The notes under the pieces were generated by a model, which did no database searches, was not told where the DNA came from, and saw only the letters and a list, made by a program, of their open reading frames with translations. Position numbers and translations under genes: made by a program. Below are positions 7,348 to 14,585 of a stretch of DNA of 32,272 bases, piece after piece; position 1 is the first letter of the stretch; every line of letters begins with the position of its first letter. Origin of the DNA: an uncultured Prevotella sp. (GTDB lineage Bacteria > Bacteroidota > Bacteroidia > Bacteroidales > Bacteroidaceae); NCBI GenBank assembly GCA_905236875.1, contig CAJOQT010000071.1, forward strand, positions 1-32,272, in the 5' to 3' direction.

Positions 7348-9711
7348 ATGAAAAAGAACGTATTATTACAAACCCAGCTTCTGTTAGGAATAATGGCTTT
7401 GACGGTAGTCCTGACAGGCTGTCAGAAAACAATGGATATGGAACAGCAGATAGATGAACTCTACAACAAGATGCCGCAAGAAGAGCGCATCGCACAGTTA
7501 CGAAGCATGTATATGGACGAGCTCTTCGACGAGCAGGGTAACCTCGATACGGTCAAGTGTAAGGAACTGATACCCTACGGTATTGGCCACTTCTCGCAGT
7601 TCTGTCTGCAGCAGCCGAGGGAACCGAATGAGCTTCGTGACCGTGTGGCAGCTGTTCAGGACTGGCTGATGCACCATACACCCAATGGCATCCCTGCTTT
7701 GATGCATGAGGAAGTGCTCTCTGGCATAAACACAGTGGGATCAACCATCTATCCACAGCAGATAGGACAAGCCTGTTCGTTCAACACAGAACTGGCAGAG
7801 CTGAAGACTCGTCAGACCAGCACTGCCTTGCGTAAGATGGGTGGCATACTGGCACTCTCACCAATGGTTGATGTCTGTCGTATTCCTTCGTTCAACCGCT
7901 TGGAAGAGTCGTATGGCGAGGATGGCTATCTGTCGGCAGCAATGGGTTCGGCATTCGTTCGCGGACTACAGCAGGACGACCTGAAGAAGGGTGTCATGGC
8001 CTGCTCGAAGCATTATCTTGGCTATGGCGGTGGAGGAGAAACCGAAGAGAAAGAAATGATGGAGGAAATCCTGTTGCCCCATGAGGCGATGATTCGTCTG
8101 GCAGGCAGCAAATGCGTCATGCCAGGATACCATGAGGTGCATGGCACGAAGTGCGTGGCAAACAGCGAGATTCTGCGTGATATTCTGCGCGACTATCTTG
8201 GCTTCGACGGTATGGTGGTGAGCGACTACACTGCCATTGACCAGTTGCCTGATTTGGAGGATTCCATTCAAAAGGCTGCTACAGCCATCAATGGCGGCAA
8301 CGATGTCGATTTCCCCTTTGGTGCTAACTATCAGTATCTGCAGGTAGCCATCGACAAAGGACTGGTGAAACCCGAAATACTGGAGCGTGCCGTAAAGAAC
8401 GTGCTCCGACAGAAATTCCGTGCAGGACTTTTTGACAAGGATGCCTATCTTTATAGTTCCGGGAAAATCGTCCTTGATACTCCTGAGGAACGTAAGACCG
8501 CCTACGACATTGCCACCCAGTCGGTGGTATTGCTGGAAAACAATGGCGTGTTGCCGCTGAAAGACGTGAAGAACATCCTTCTCACTGGTCCCAACGCCAA
8601 TTCTATCTGGGCCATGTGTGGTGACTATACTTACCCAGCTATGTCCTATTTCTGGAAGATGAAGGAGGACGTTCCTGACAATCCCCATATTGTGAAACTG
8701 CTGGAGGGCATGAAAGACCGCAAACCGGAAGGTGTCAACCTGTTGTACTCACGTGGCTGTGACTGGACAGAAGACATTGAGACCAAATATGGCGAAATGG
8801 GTGATGCACGTGCATGGGAATATTATCTCCTGCACCGCAAGGTGGATTCTGGCGAGAAGGCCGACAAGGCAGAAGCCCTTCGCCTGGCCAGTCAGAGTGA
8901 TGTCATCGTGGCTGCTGTTGGTGAGAACGTCATGCTTTGTGGCGAGAACCGTGACCGTCAGAGTCTCCGTCTGCCTGGCAAACAGGAGCAGTTTGTCGAG
9001 GAGCTTATCAAGACGGGCAAACCTGTGGTGCTGGTCATCTTTGGTGGTCGGGCACAGGTGGTGTCAGGTCTTGCCGAACGCTGTGCCGCCGTCATCCAGG
9101 CCTGGTACCCTGGCGAGGAAGGCGGTCATGCCGTAGCCGACATCCTCTATGGCAATGTTTCGCCGTCAGCCAAGCTCTCTGTCAGCTATCCCAATACAGA
9201 ACTTAACGAGCCTGTCTGCTACAACCAATTGCAAGATGGTCAATTGTCAAATAGTCAGATATCCTGGCCTTTCGGCTATGGCTTAAGCTATACGACATTT
9301 GAATACAGCAACCTGAAGACAGACAAAGCTGTTTCGACAGCCGACCAAAGTATCAAACTGTCGTTTGAGGTGAAGAATACTGGAAAAATGGAAGCCGACG
9401 AGGTGGCGCAAGTCTATCTCTCGCCTACCACAGAAAACCAGCAGATACGTTCTATTCAGCTGCAGGGCTTTGCCCGCGTGTCGCTGAAGCCTGGCGAGAG
9501 CAAGACCGTCCGTGTCACACTCTACACAGAACAGTTTGGATTCTACAGTAATGATGGTCATCGCCAATGGAACATCTGTCCTGGTGATTTCCTAATCAAG
9601 GTAGGAAGCTCATCTGCCGATATCAAACTTCAGGAAACTGTGACCTTAAAAGGCGATGTTGTCAACAAACCGTTGAGAGAACATTACTTCTCATTGAGTG
9701 TAGCTGAATAG
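7348..9711 (+). CDS. Glycoside hydrolase family 3 lipoprotein (beta-glucosidase/xylosidase type)
   Basis: A 787-residue enzyme that removes beta-linked sugar residues from the non-reducing end. The leader ends in a lipobox, LTGC, with Cys25 as the lipidation site, so it is membrane anchored. The order is GH3 N-terminal barrel (about 50-370, with KHYLGYGGG), GH3 C-terminal alpha/beta domain (about 395-640), then a fibronectin III-like domain (about 665-760). The nucleophile is Asp293 in VVSDYTA. Glu533 in GENRDRQ is a candidate acid/base. WPFGYGLSYTTF marks the junction to the last domain. The substrate cannot be fixed from sequence; with a pectinase cluster nearby, plant cell-wall side chains are possible, but that is inference. 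Confidence 0.92.
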   Translation: MKKNVLLQTQLLLGIMALTVVLTGCQKTMDMEQQIDELYNKMPQEERIAQLRSMYMDELFDEQGNLDTVKCKELIPYGIGHFSQFCLQQPREPNELRDRVAAVQDWLMHHTPNGIPALMHEEVLSGINTVGSTIYPQQIGQACSFNTELAELKTRQTSTALRKMGGILALSPMVDVCRIPSFNRLEESYGEDGYLSAAMGSAFVRGLQQDDLKKGVMACSKHYLGYGGGGETEEKEMMEEILLPHEAMIRLAGSKCVMPGYHEVHGTKCVANSEILRDILRDYLGFDGMVVSDYTAIDQLPDLEDSIQKAATAINGGNDVDFPFGANYQYLQVAIDKGLVKPEILERAVKNVLRQKFRAGLFDKDAYLYSSGKIVLDTPEERKTAYDIATQSVVLLENNGVLPLKDVKNILLTGPNANSIWAMCGDYTYPAMSYFWKMKEDVPDNPHIVKLLEGMKDRKPEGVNLLYSRGCDWTEDIETKYGEMGDARAWEYYLLHRKVDSGEKADKAEALRLASQSDVIVAAVGENVMLCGENRDRQSLRLPGKQEQFVEELIKTGKPVVLVIFGGRAQVVSGLAERCAAVIQAWYPGEEGGHAVADILYGNVSPSAKLSVSYPNTELNEPVCYNQLQDGQLSNSQISWPFGYGLSYTTFEYSNLKTDKAVSTADQSIKLSFEVKNTGKMEADEVAQVYLSPTTENQQIRSIQLQGFARVSLKPGESKTVRVTLYTEQFGFYSNDGHRQWNICPGDFLIKVGSSSADIKLQETVTLKGDVVNKPLREHYFSLSVAE

Positions 9712-9721
9712 AAACTTATAT

Positions 9722-9748
9722 GCACCTTTAACCTTCGGTTTTAGGTGC
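9722..9748 (+). terminator. Possible terminator after the GH3 gene
   Basis: GCACCT pairs with AGGTGC, and AACC with GGTT across a TTC loop, with two T-T mismatches between. Only a weak T run follows (TTTCGTT). It lies 10 bases after the GH3 stop and before the next promoter. Confidence 0.5.
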
Positions 9749-9784
9749 TTTCGTTCGGAAAAGAATAGAAAAATTGGTTTTTCT

Positions 9785-9815
9785 TTTGCATTTCACTCAC
9801 TTATTCGTACCTTTG
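9785..9815 (+). promoter_or_regulatory. Promoter upstream of the GNAT-like gene
   Basis: TTTG (9785-9788), 19 bases, TACCTTTG (9808-9815): a full match to the Bacteroidetes promoter consensus. It lies 24 bases before the ATG at 9840 and probably drives the GNAT-like gene and capA-like gene together. Confidence 0.8.
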
Positions 9816-9839
9816 CACCGTTAAAAGTGTAATAGCAAC

Positions 9840-10991
9840 ATGAGTTCGTTAGAAATCAGAAAGGTTACTGACAAGCAAGGATTAAGGCAGTTTATTCGGT
9901 TTTATTATGACCTCTATCGCAGCAGTAAGTATGCTGTGCCGTTTTTGTATTTTGATGAATGGAACACGCTCGACCGCAAAAAGAACCCATCGTTCGAGTG
10001 TTGCGATGTCCGGTATTTCATGGCTTGGCGCGATGGCAAGGTGGTGGGGCGAGTGGCTGCTATCATCAATCGCCGTGCCAACGAGCGCTGGAACCGTAAA
10101 CTGGTACGCTTCGGCTGGTTCGACTTCGTTGATGACCTTGAGGTGTCAAAAGCTTTGCTCCACGCTGTCGAGGAGTGGGGACGCGAACAGGGCATGACGG
10201 AGATTGCAGGACCGTTGGGCTTTACCGATATGGACCGTGAAGGAATGCTTGTTGAGGGCTTTGAAGAGCTTTCCACTATGTATGTTAACTACAACTACCC
10301 CTACTATCCGCAGCACATGGCGCAAATGGGTGGCTGGCAGAAGGACAACGACTACATGGAGTATCTTGTGAAGGTACCCGAGGTGGTTCCTGACAAGTTC
10401 AGCAAGCTGGCGGCAATGATTGAGAAACGCTACAACCTGCATACCCGTAAGTTTACAAGTCGGGAACTGGTGGAGGAGGGCAGAGGCCGTGAGATCTTCC
10501 ACATGATTAACGACACCTATAAGAATCTGTATGGTTACTCTGAATTGAGTGAACATCAGATAAACCAACTGGTTGATGCTTATATCAAGAAGGCCGACCT
10601 GAATCTGGTAACAGGCGTGGAAGATGGCAACGACAACAACAAACTAATAGGTTTTGGCATCACCTTCCCCTCGTTTGCCCGTGCCATGCAGAAGAGTCAT
10701 AACGGCAGTTTGTGGCCCCTTACCTGGTGGAGGGTCTTACGGGCATTGAAGTGGCATAAGACAGATACGGTAGATCTGTTACTCATTGGGGTACTGCCTG
10801 AATACCGTGCCAAAGGAGCCAACGCTCTTATCTTCAATGAGCTCATCCAGCGTTTCCAGGATTATGGCTTCAAGTGGGCAGAAGCGATGCCACAGATGGA
10901 GTCGAACCTGGGTGTCCAAAGCCATTGGCAGTACCTTGATTCCAGACAGCACCGCAGGCATCGTTGCTTCTGTAAGGAGATCAAAGATTAA
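9840..10991 (+). CDS. GNAT-like N-acetyltransferase family protein, function unknown
   Basis: A 383-residue cytoplasmic protein with no signal peptide. I recognise it as a conserved Bacteroidetes protein with two GNAT-like halves. The first has FMAWRDGKVVGRVAAIINRRAN (about 60-82). The second has VDLLLIGVLPEYRAKGANALIFNELIQ (about 308-335), which resembles the acetyl-CoA binding motif of GNAT enzymes in degraded form (EYRAKGAN in place of Q/RxxGxG/A). The end, EAMPQMESNLGVQSHWQYLDSRQHRRHRC, is a strongly conserved-looking tail. The substrate is not known. The capA-like gene follows after 31 bases and is probably in the same transcript. Confidence 0.75.
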   Translation: MSSLEIRKVTDKQGLRQFIRFYYDLYRSSKYAVPFLYFDEWNTLDRKKNPSFECCDVRYFMAWRDGKVVGRVAAIINRRANERWNRKLVRFGWFDFVDDLEVSKALLHAVEEWGREQGMTEIAGPLGFTDMDREGMLVEGFEELSTMYVNYNYPYYPQHMAQMGGWQKDNDYMEYLVKVPEVVPDKFSKLAAMIEKRYNLHTRKFTSRELVEEGRGREIFHMINDTYKNLYGYSELSEHQINQLVDAYIKKADLNLVTGVEDGNDNNKLIGFGITFPSFARAMQKSHNGSLWPLTWWRVLRALKWHKTDTVDLLLIGVLPEYRAKGANALIFNELIQRFQDYGFKWAEAMPQMESNLGVQSHWQYLDSRQHRRHRCFCKEIKD

Positions 10992-11000
10992 AAAACGTCA

Positions 11001-11021
11001 TTCATAATTCGTAATTCATAA
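11001..11021 (+). repeat. Heptamer tandem repeat TTCATAA x3
   Basis: Three perfectly phased 7-base units (TTCATAA, TTCGTAA, TTCATAA) fill the space directly before the ATG at 11023, where a ribosome binding site would be. The copy number could affect translation of the capA-like gene. Confidence 0.7.
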
Positions 11022-11022
11022 G

Positions 11023-12132
11023 ATGAAATCATTATTATTAGTTCTTTTCTCAACACTTACGTTGAATTCTGTATGTTCATCAACGGCTGTTAAGGAGCAG
11101 GATGTTGTGGGCAACGGGCAAGATAGTCAGACTTCAAACCTCAAACCTCAAGCCTCAAATCAACAAGACACCCTCACCATTGCCATGACGGGTGACATCA
11201 TGATGGGCACCACGTTCCCCAGTAACCAACTGCCTCCAAACGAAGGTCGTGATATTTTCATGGACACTAAGGAGATTACCCTACGTGCCAATCTTGCTGT
11301 GGGTAATTTGGAAGGAACCCTTTGTGACGGCGGACAGACCAAGAAGAAACCAGGCCCTAATTGCTATGCTTTCCGTACGCCAACCAGTTTCGGACCGCGT
11401 CTGACAGAGGCAGGCTACGATTTTTTGAGTATGGCCAACAACCACTCCAATGACTTTGGAGCCTTTGGTATGGAGTCAACAGAAAAGACCCTCGACGCAC
11501 TGGGTATCAAGTATGCAGGTGTCAAGGGACGTGTACGTTCTGCTATCGTGGAGCGTGATGGCGTAAAGTATGGCGTGTGTGCCTTTGGTCATAACAGCTA
11601 TACGCTTAATCATAATGACCTTAACACAGTAAAGTCCATTCTCGATGACCTGCGTCCGAAGTGTGATATCCTTGTCGTTTCATTCCACGGTGGTGCAGAA
11701 GGTCGTACCCATACTCATTTACCAAAAGGTCATGAGTTTTTCTTAGGCGAGGATCGTGGCGACCTGCGAACATTCACTCACTTCTGTATTGACAATGGTG
11801 CAGACGTGGTTTATGGTCATGGTCCGCATGTGGTACGCTGTGTCGAGGTGTATAAAGGTCATTTCATCGCTTATAGCCTGGGAAATTTTTGTACGCCTTA
11901 TGGCATGAATCTTGCAGGAGTGACGGGTTATGCCCCAGTCGTAGAAATCAAGATTACAAGTGATGGTAAGTTCGTAGAGGGACAAATCCATTCATTTATC
12001 CAGCAGAAAGGTAAAGGACCACGTCGCGATGCTACGAATTCTGTTGCACGGGAGATACGTAACCTCACCCTTTCTGACATTCAGAACAGCGCCATCACCA
12101 TCAGTGAGACAGGACGTATAACATTGAAATAA
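11023..12132 (+). CDS. CapA family secreted metallophosphatase-like protein
   Basis: A 369-residue protein of the CapA/PgsA type, which has a calcineurin-like metallophosphatase fold. Motifs are TGDIMMG at about 56-62, GNLEGTLC, ANNHSNDFG (about 139-147), VSFHGGAE and YGHGPHVVRCVEVYKGHFIAYSLGNF (about 264-290). Some members help make or export poly-gamma-glutamate capsules, but most are uncharacterised. An N-terminal signal sequence (MKSLLLVLFSTLTLNSVCS) puts it outside the cytoplasm. Between the signal and the catalytic domain is a low-complexity linker (about residues 36-48) encoded by a heptamer repeat. No capsule genes adjoin, so a role in capsule formation is not supported here. Confidence 0.82.
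   Translation: MKSLLLVLFSTLTLNSVCSSTAVKEQDVVGNGQDSQTSNLKPQASNQQDTLTIAMTGDIMMGTTFPSNQLPPNEGRDIFMDTKEITLRANLAVGNLEGTLCDGGQTKKKPGPNCYAFRTPTSFGPRLTEAGYDFLSMANNHSNDFGAFGMESTEKTLDALGIKYAGVKGRVRSAIVERDGVKYGVCAFGHNSYTLNHNDLNTVKSILDDLRPKCDILVVSFHGGAEGRTHTHLPKGHEFFLGEDRGDLRTFTHFCIDNGADVVYGHGPHVVRCVEVYKGHFIAYSLGNFCTPYGMNLAGVTGYAPVVEIKITSDGKFVEGQIHSFIQQKGKGPRRDATNSVAREIRNLTLSDIQNSAITISETGRITLK
11134..11161. repeat. Heptamer tandem repeat TCAAACC x4 inside the capA-like gene
   Basis: Four phased 7-base units (TCAAACC, TCAAACC, TCAAGCC, TCAAATC) encode the linker SNLKPQASN. Because 7 is not a multiple of 3, gain or loss of one unit would shift the frame. As found, the frame is open. Confidence 0.8.
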
Positions 12133-12166
12133 TTTGACATTCGATTTGAAATCACATTAGATACAG

Positions 12167-14014
12167 ATGAATATTGAAGCATTAATAAGCAAGGCTGCCG
12201 GTGAAGCCGTAAAGGCACTCTATGGTATGGAGGCGACGGAGAAGATGCTGCAGCTGCAAAAGACACGTAGTGAATTCGAAGGAAACCTGACGCTTGTGGT
12301 GTTCCCCTTTGTACGAGCCGCCAAGAAGAGTCCTGAACAGACAGCCCAGGAGATTGGCGAATACCTGCAGCAAAACTGTGCAGCCGTAGAGAAGTTCAAT
12401 GTGGTGAAGGGATTTCTGAACTTGAGCGTCGGTGACGGTGCATGGCTGCAATTGTTGGAAGCCATCGACGCAGATGAGCATTTTGGCACCAAGAGTGTGC
12501 ATGAGGGTTCACCCCTCGTGATGATCGAGTACTCTTCTCCTAATACCAACAAGCCGCTGCACCTGGGTCATGTGCGTAACAACCTGCTGGGTTGGTCGCT
12601 GGCTCAGATTATGGAGGCCAATGGCAACAAGGTAGTGAAGACGAACATCGTGAACGACCGTGGTATCCATATCTGTAAGTCGATGCTGGCTTGGCTCAAG
12701 TACGGCAATGGCGAGACACCCGAGTCTTCCGGCAAGAAAGGTGACCATCTGATAGGCGACTACTATGTGGCCTTCGACAAGCACTACCGCGAGGAAATCA
12801 GGGAACTCGTAGCTCAAGGTATGGATGAAGAAAAAGCCAAGCAAGAGGCTCCGTTGATTAAGGAAGCTCATGAAATGCTGGTAAAGTGGGAGCAGAACGA
12901 CCCTGAAGTACGTGCCTTATGGGAGAAGATGAATAGCTGGGTATATGCCGGCTTTGATGAGACTTATAAGAAGATGGGCGTTGCCTTCGACAAGATATAC
13001 TATGAATCTCAGACCTACCTCAAAGGTAAGGCCAAGGTAGAGGAGGGACTTGCCAAAGGTCTCTTTGAGCGTCATGATGATGGCTCGGTATGGGCAGACC
13101 TCACTAACGAGGGGCTTGACCAGAAGCTATTGCTGCGTAGCGACGGCACCTCCGTTTATATGACGCAGGACATTGGAACGGCCGAGATGCGTTTCCAAGA
13201 CTACCCCATTGACAAGATGATCTATGTGGTAGGCAACGAGCAAAACTATCACTTTCAGGTTCTCTCCATATTACTTGACCGTCTGGGTTTCAAGTGGGGA
13301 AAGGAATTGGTACACTTCTCCTATGGTATGGTGGAGCTGCCCAATGGTAAGATGAAGAGTCGTGAGGGAACCGTTGTTGATGCTGACGACCTGATGGAGC
13401 TGATGGTCGAGGATGCCTATAAGACATCGATGGAGCTGGGCAAGTTCGACGATATGACCGAAGAGGAACGCCGTGAGATTGCCCGCATCGTGGGCATGGG
13501 CGCCCTGAAATACTTCATCCTGAAGGTCGATGCACGAAAGAACATGCTCTTCAACCCCGAGGAAAGTATCGATTTCAACGGTAATACCGGTCCTTTCATC
13601 CAATATACCTACGCCCGTATCCGCTCTATTCTCCGCAAGAGTGTAGAGTGTAGAACGGAGAATGTAGAGTTTGCTACCGCACATAATGAAAATGCTTCAG
13701 GGACAGCGGAAGCAAATTCTACACGCTACACTCTACACTCTAAACTTTCCGATAAGGAAATAGAGCTCATCCAGAAGATGAACGAGTTTGGCGCTGTCGT
13801 GGAGCAAGCTGGTAAGGACTATTCGCCCAGTGGTATCGCCAACTACTGCTATGAGCTGACGAAGGTGTTCAACCAGTTCTATCACGACTACAGCATCCTC
13901 AACGAGGCTGACGAACAGAAGAAGGCCATACGTCTGATGCTGGCAAAGAATGTAGCTAAGGTCATTAAGAGCGGTATGGCTCTGCTGGGCATCGAAGTGC
14001 CCGAACGTATGTAG
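12167..14014 (+). CDS. argS: Arginyl-tRNA synthetase
   Basis: A 615-residue class I synthetase that charges tRNA-Arg. It has the ArgS N-terminal additional domain (about 1-110), the HIGH motif as HLGH at 132-135 after SSPNTNKP, the KMSKS-type loop as KMKSREG at 395-401, and a C-terminal DALR anticodon-binding domain (about 480-615, ending GIEVPERM). Residues about 492-526 (from SVECRTENVEF to RYTLHSK) are not typical of the family. They are encoded by an inverted-repeat element, 13638-13747, inserted in frame near the start of the DALR domain. The gene is essential in bacteria, so the protein must tolerate this insert. A tRNA-Arg gene also lies in this window. Confidence 0.95.
   Translation: MNIEALISKAAGEAVKALYGMEATEKMLQLQKTRSEFEGNLTLVVFPFVRAAKKSPEQTAQEIGEYLQQNCAAVEKFNVVKGFLNLSVGDGAWLQLLEAIDADEHFGTKSVHEGSPLVMIEYSSPNTNKPLHLGHVRNNLLGWSLAQIMEANGNKVVKTNIVNDRGIHICKSMLAWLKYGNGETPESSGKKGDHLIGDYYVAFDKHYREEIRELVAQGMDEEKAKQEAPLIKEAHEMLVKWEQNDPEVRALWEKMNSWVYAGFDETYKKMGVAFDKIYYESQTYLKGKAKVEEGLAKGLFERHDDGSVWADLTNEGLDQKLLLRSDGTSVYMTQDIGTAEMRFQDYPIDKMIYVVGNEQNYHFQVLSILLDRLGFKWGKELVHFSYGMVELPNGKMKSREGTVVDADDLMELMVEDAYKTSMELGKFDDMTEEERREIARIVGMGALKYFILKVDARKNMLFNPEESIDFNGNTGPFIQYTYARIRSILRKSVECRTENVEFATAHNENASGTAEANSTRYTLHSKLSDKEIELIQKMNEFGAVVEQAGKDYSPSGIANYCYELTKVFNQFYHDYSILNEADEQKKAIRLMLAKNVAKVIKSGMALLGIEVPERM
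13638..13747. repeat. Inverted repeat element with heptamer ends, in frame in argS
   Basis: The left arm (13638-13680) starts with AGAGTGT twice and ends AGAGTTTGCTACCGC. The right arm (13706-13747) starts GCGGAAGCAAATTCTACA and ends with the complementary heptamer TACACTC twice plus TAAACTT. The arms are imperfect reverse complements around a 25-base spacer. Fifteen bases, AGAGTTTGCTACCGC, recur exactly, inverted, between two pectinase genes at 25752-25766. Confidence 0.85.
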
Positions 14015-14018
14015 TGTG

Positions 14019-14039
14019 TGTCGCGATTTTGTCGCGACA
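14019..14039. repeat. TGTCGCGA hairpin upstream of the RNase H gene
   Basis: A perfect 8-bp inverted repeat (TGTCGCGA, TTTTG, TCGCGACA) starts 4 bases after the argS stop. A related palindrome, CTGTCGCGACAG, lies after the next gene (14551-14562), and both are preceded by a GTGTG/GTGTGGG stretch. It may be an argS terminator-like structure or a repeat copy; no T run follows. Confidence 0.65.
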
Positions 14040-14053
14040 ACAGAAAAGAAGTT

Positions 14054-14515
14054 ATGGTTCAGAACCCTCCCGACTATAGACACGACACCGTCCTGCCCTT
14101 GCCCCTTGAGGTACGGGCAGATGCGTGGGCCGTTGACGCTGCCTGTAGCGGCAATCCCGGACCGATGGAGTATCAGGCGATAGACCTGCAGACAGGTTAC
14201 CGCGTGTTCCATTTCGGTCCTGTTCACGGTACCAATAATATTGGGGAGTTTCTGGCCATTGTTCATGCTTTGGCTCTCTGCTGGCAGCAAGGTTTATACG
14301 ATAAGACCATCTATAGTGACTCTTACAATGCCATCCTCTGGGTACAGAAACGTAAGTGCAAGACCAAGCTGGAACGCACACCACAGACGGAACAGCTCTT
14401 CCAGATTATCGTACGTGCAGAGAATTGGCTACAAACGCACAACTTCCGCAATCCCATCATCAAATGGGACACCCAGAAATGGGGTGAGGTTCCAGCCGAC
14501 TTCGGCAGGAAGTGA
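14054..14515 (+). CDS. RNase HI-type protein
   Basis: A 153-residue protein with the RNase H fold, which would cut RNA in RNA-DNA hybrids. All four carboxylates of the DEDD active site can be placed: Asp28 in VDAACSGNPGP, Glu65 in NIGEF, Asp89 in YSDS, and Asp149 in PADFGRK. The length is close to that of classical RNase HI, but the basic handle region is short. The ATG at 14054 follows AGAAAAGAAG and is preferred over a GTG at 14018, which lies inside the hairpin repeat. The gene is flanked by two TGTCGCGACA palindromes. I do not assign rnhA firmly, because Bacteroidales often have a second RNase H with an extra N-terminal domain. Confidence 0.82.
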   Translation: MVQNPPDYRHDTVLPLPLEVRADAWAVDAACSGNPGPMEYQAIDLQTGYRVFHFGPVHGTNNIGEFLAIVHALALCWQQGLYDKTIYSDSYNAILWVQKRKCKTKLERTPQTEQLFQIIVRAENWLQTHNFRNPIIKWDTQKWGEVPADFGRK

Positions 14516-14550
14516 TGGATGAGGCATCGAATATAGTGTGGGTCGTACTT

Positions 14551-14562
14551 CTGTCGCGACAG
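14551..14562. repeat. CTGTCGCGACAG palindrome
   Basis: A 12-base perfect palindrome between the RNase H-type gene and the histidine kinase gene. It shares the core TGTCGCGACA with the hairpin at 14019-14039. It could be a repeat remnant or a protein-binding site for the kinase promoter; no TAnnTTTG box is visible here. Confidence 0.6.
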
Positions 14563-14585
14563 AGACACCAATAATACTAACCACA

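Noticed and set aside
7966-8688. A 240-codon minus-strand frame inside the GH3 gene
   Set aside because: It is antisense to an intact, motif-rich GH3 gene and shows the His/Val/Ile-rich composition of a shadow frame.
9225-9265. A possible repeat-derived insert in GH3 (residues about 627-637, QLQDGQLSNSQ)
   Set aside because: The bases CAATTGCAAGATGGTCAATT hint at a repeat, but the period is unclear and this loop varies naturally in GH3 enzymes.
13638-13747. argS as a disrupted pseudogene
   Set aside because: The frame is open through the insert, and the DALR domain resumes correctly to the normal C-terminus.
14018-14053. GTG start 36 bases upstream for the RNase H-type protein
   Set aside because: The extra residues would be read from the TGTCGCGA hairpin, while the ATG at 14054 has a purine-rich site before it.
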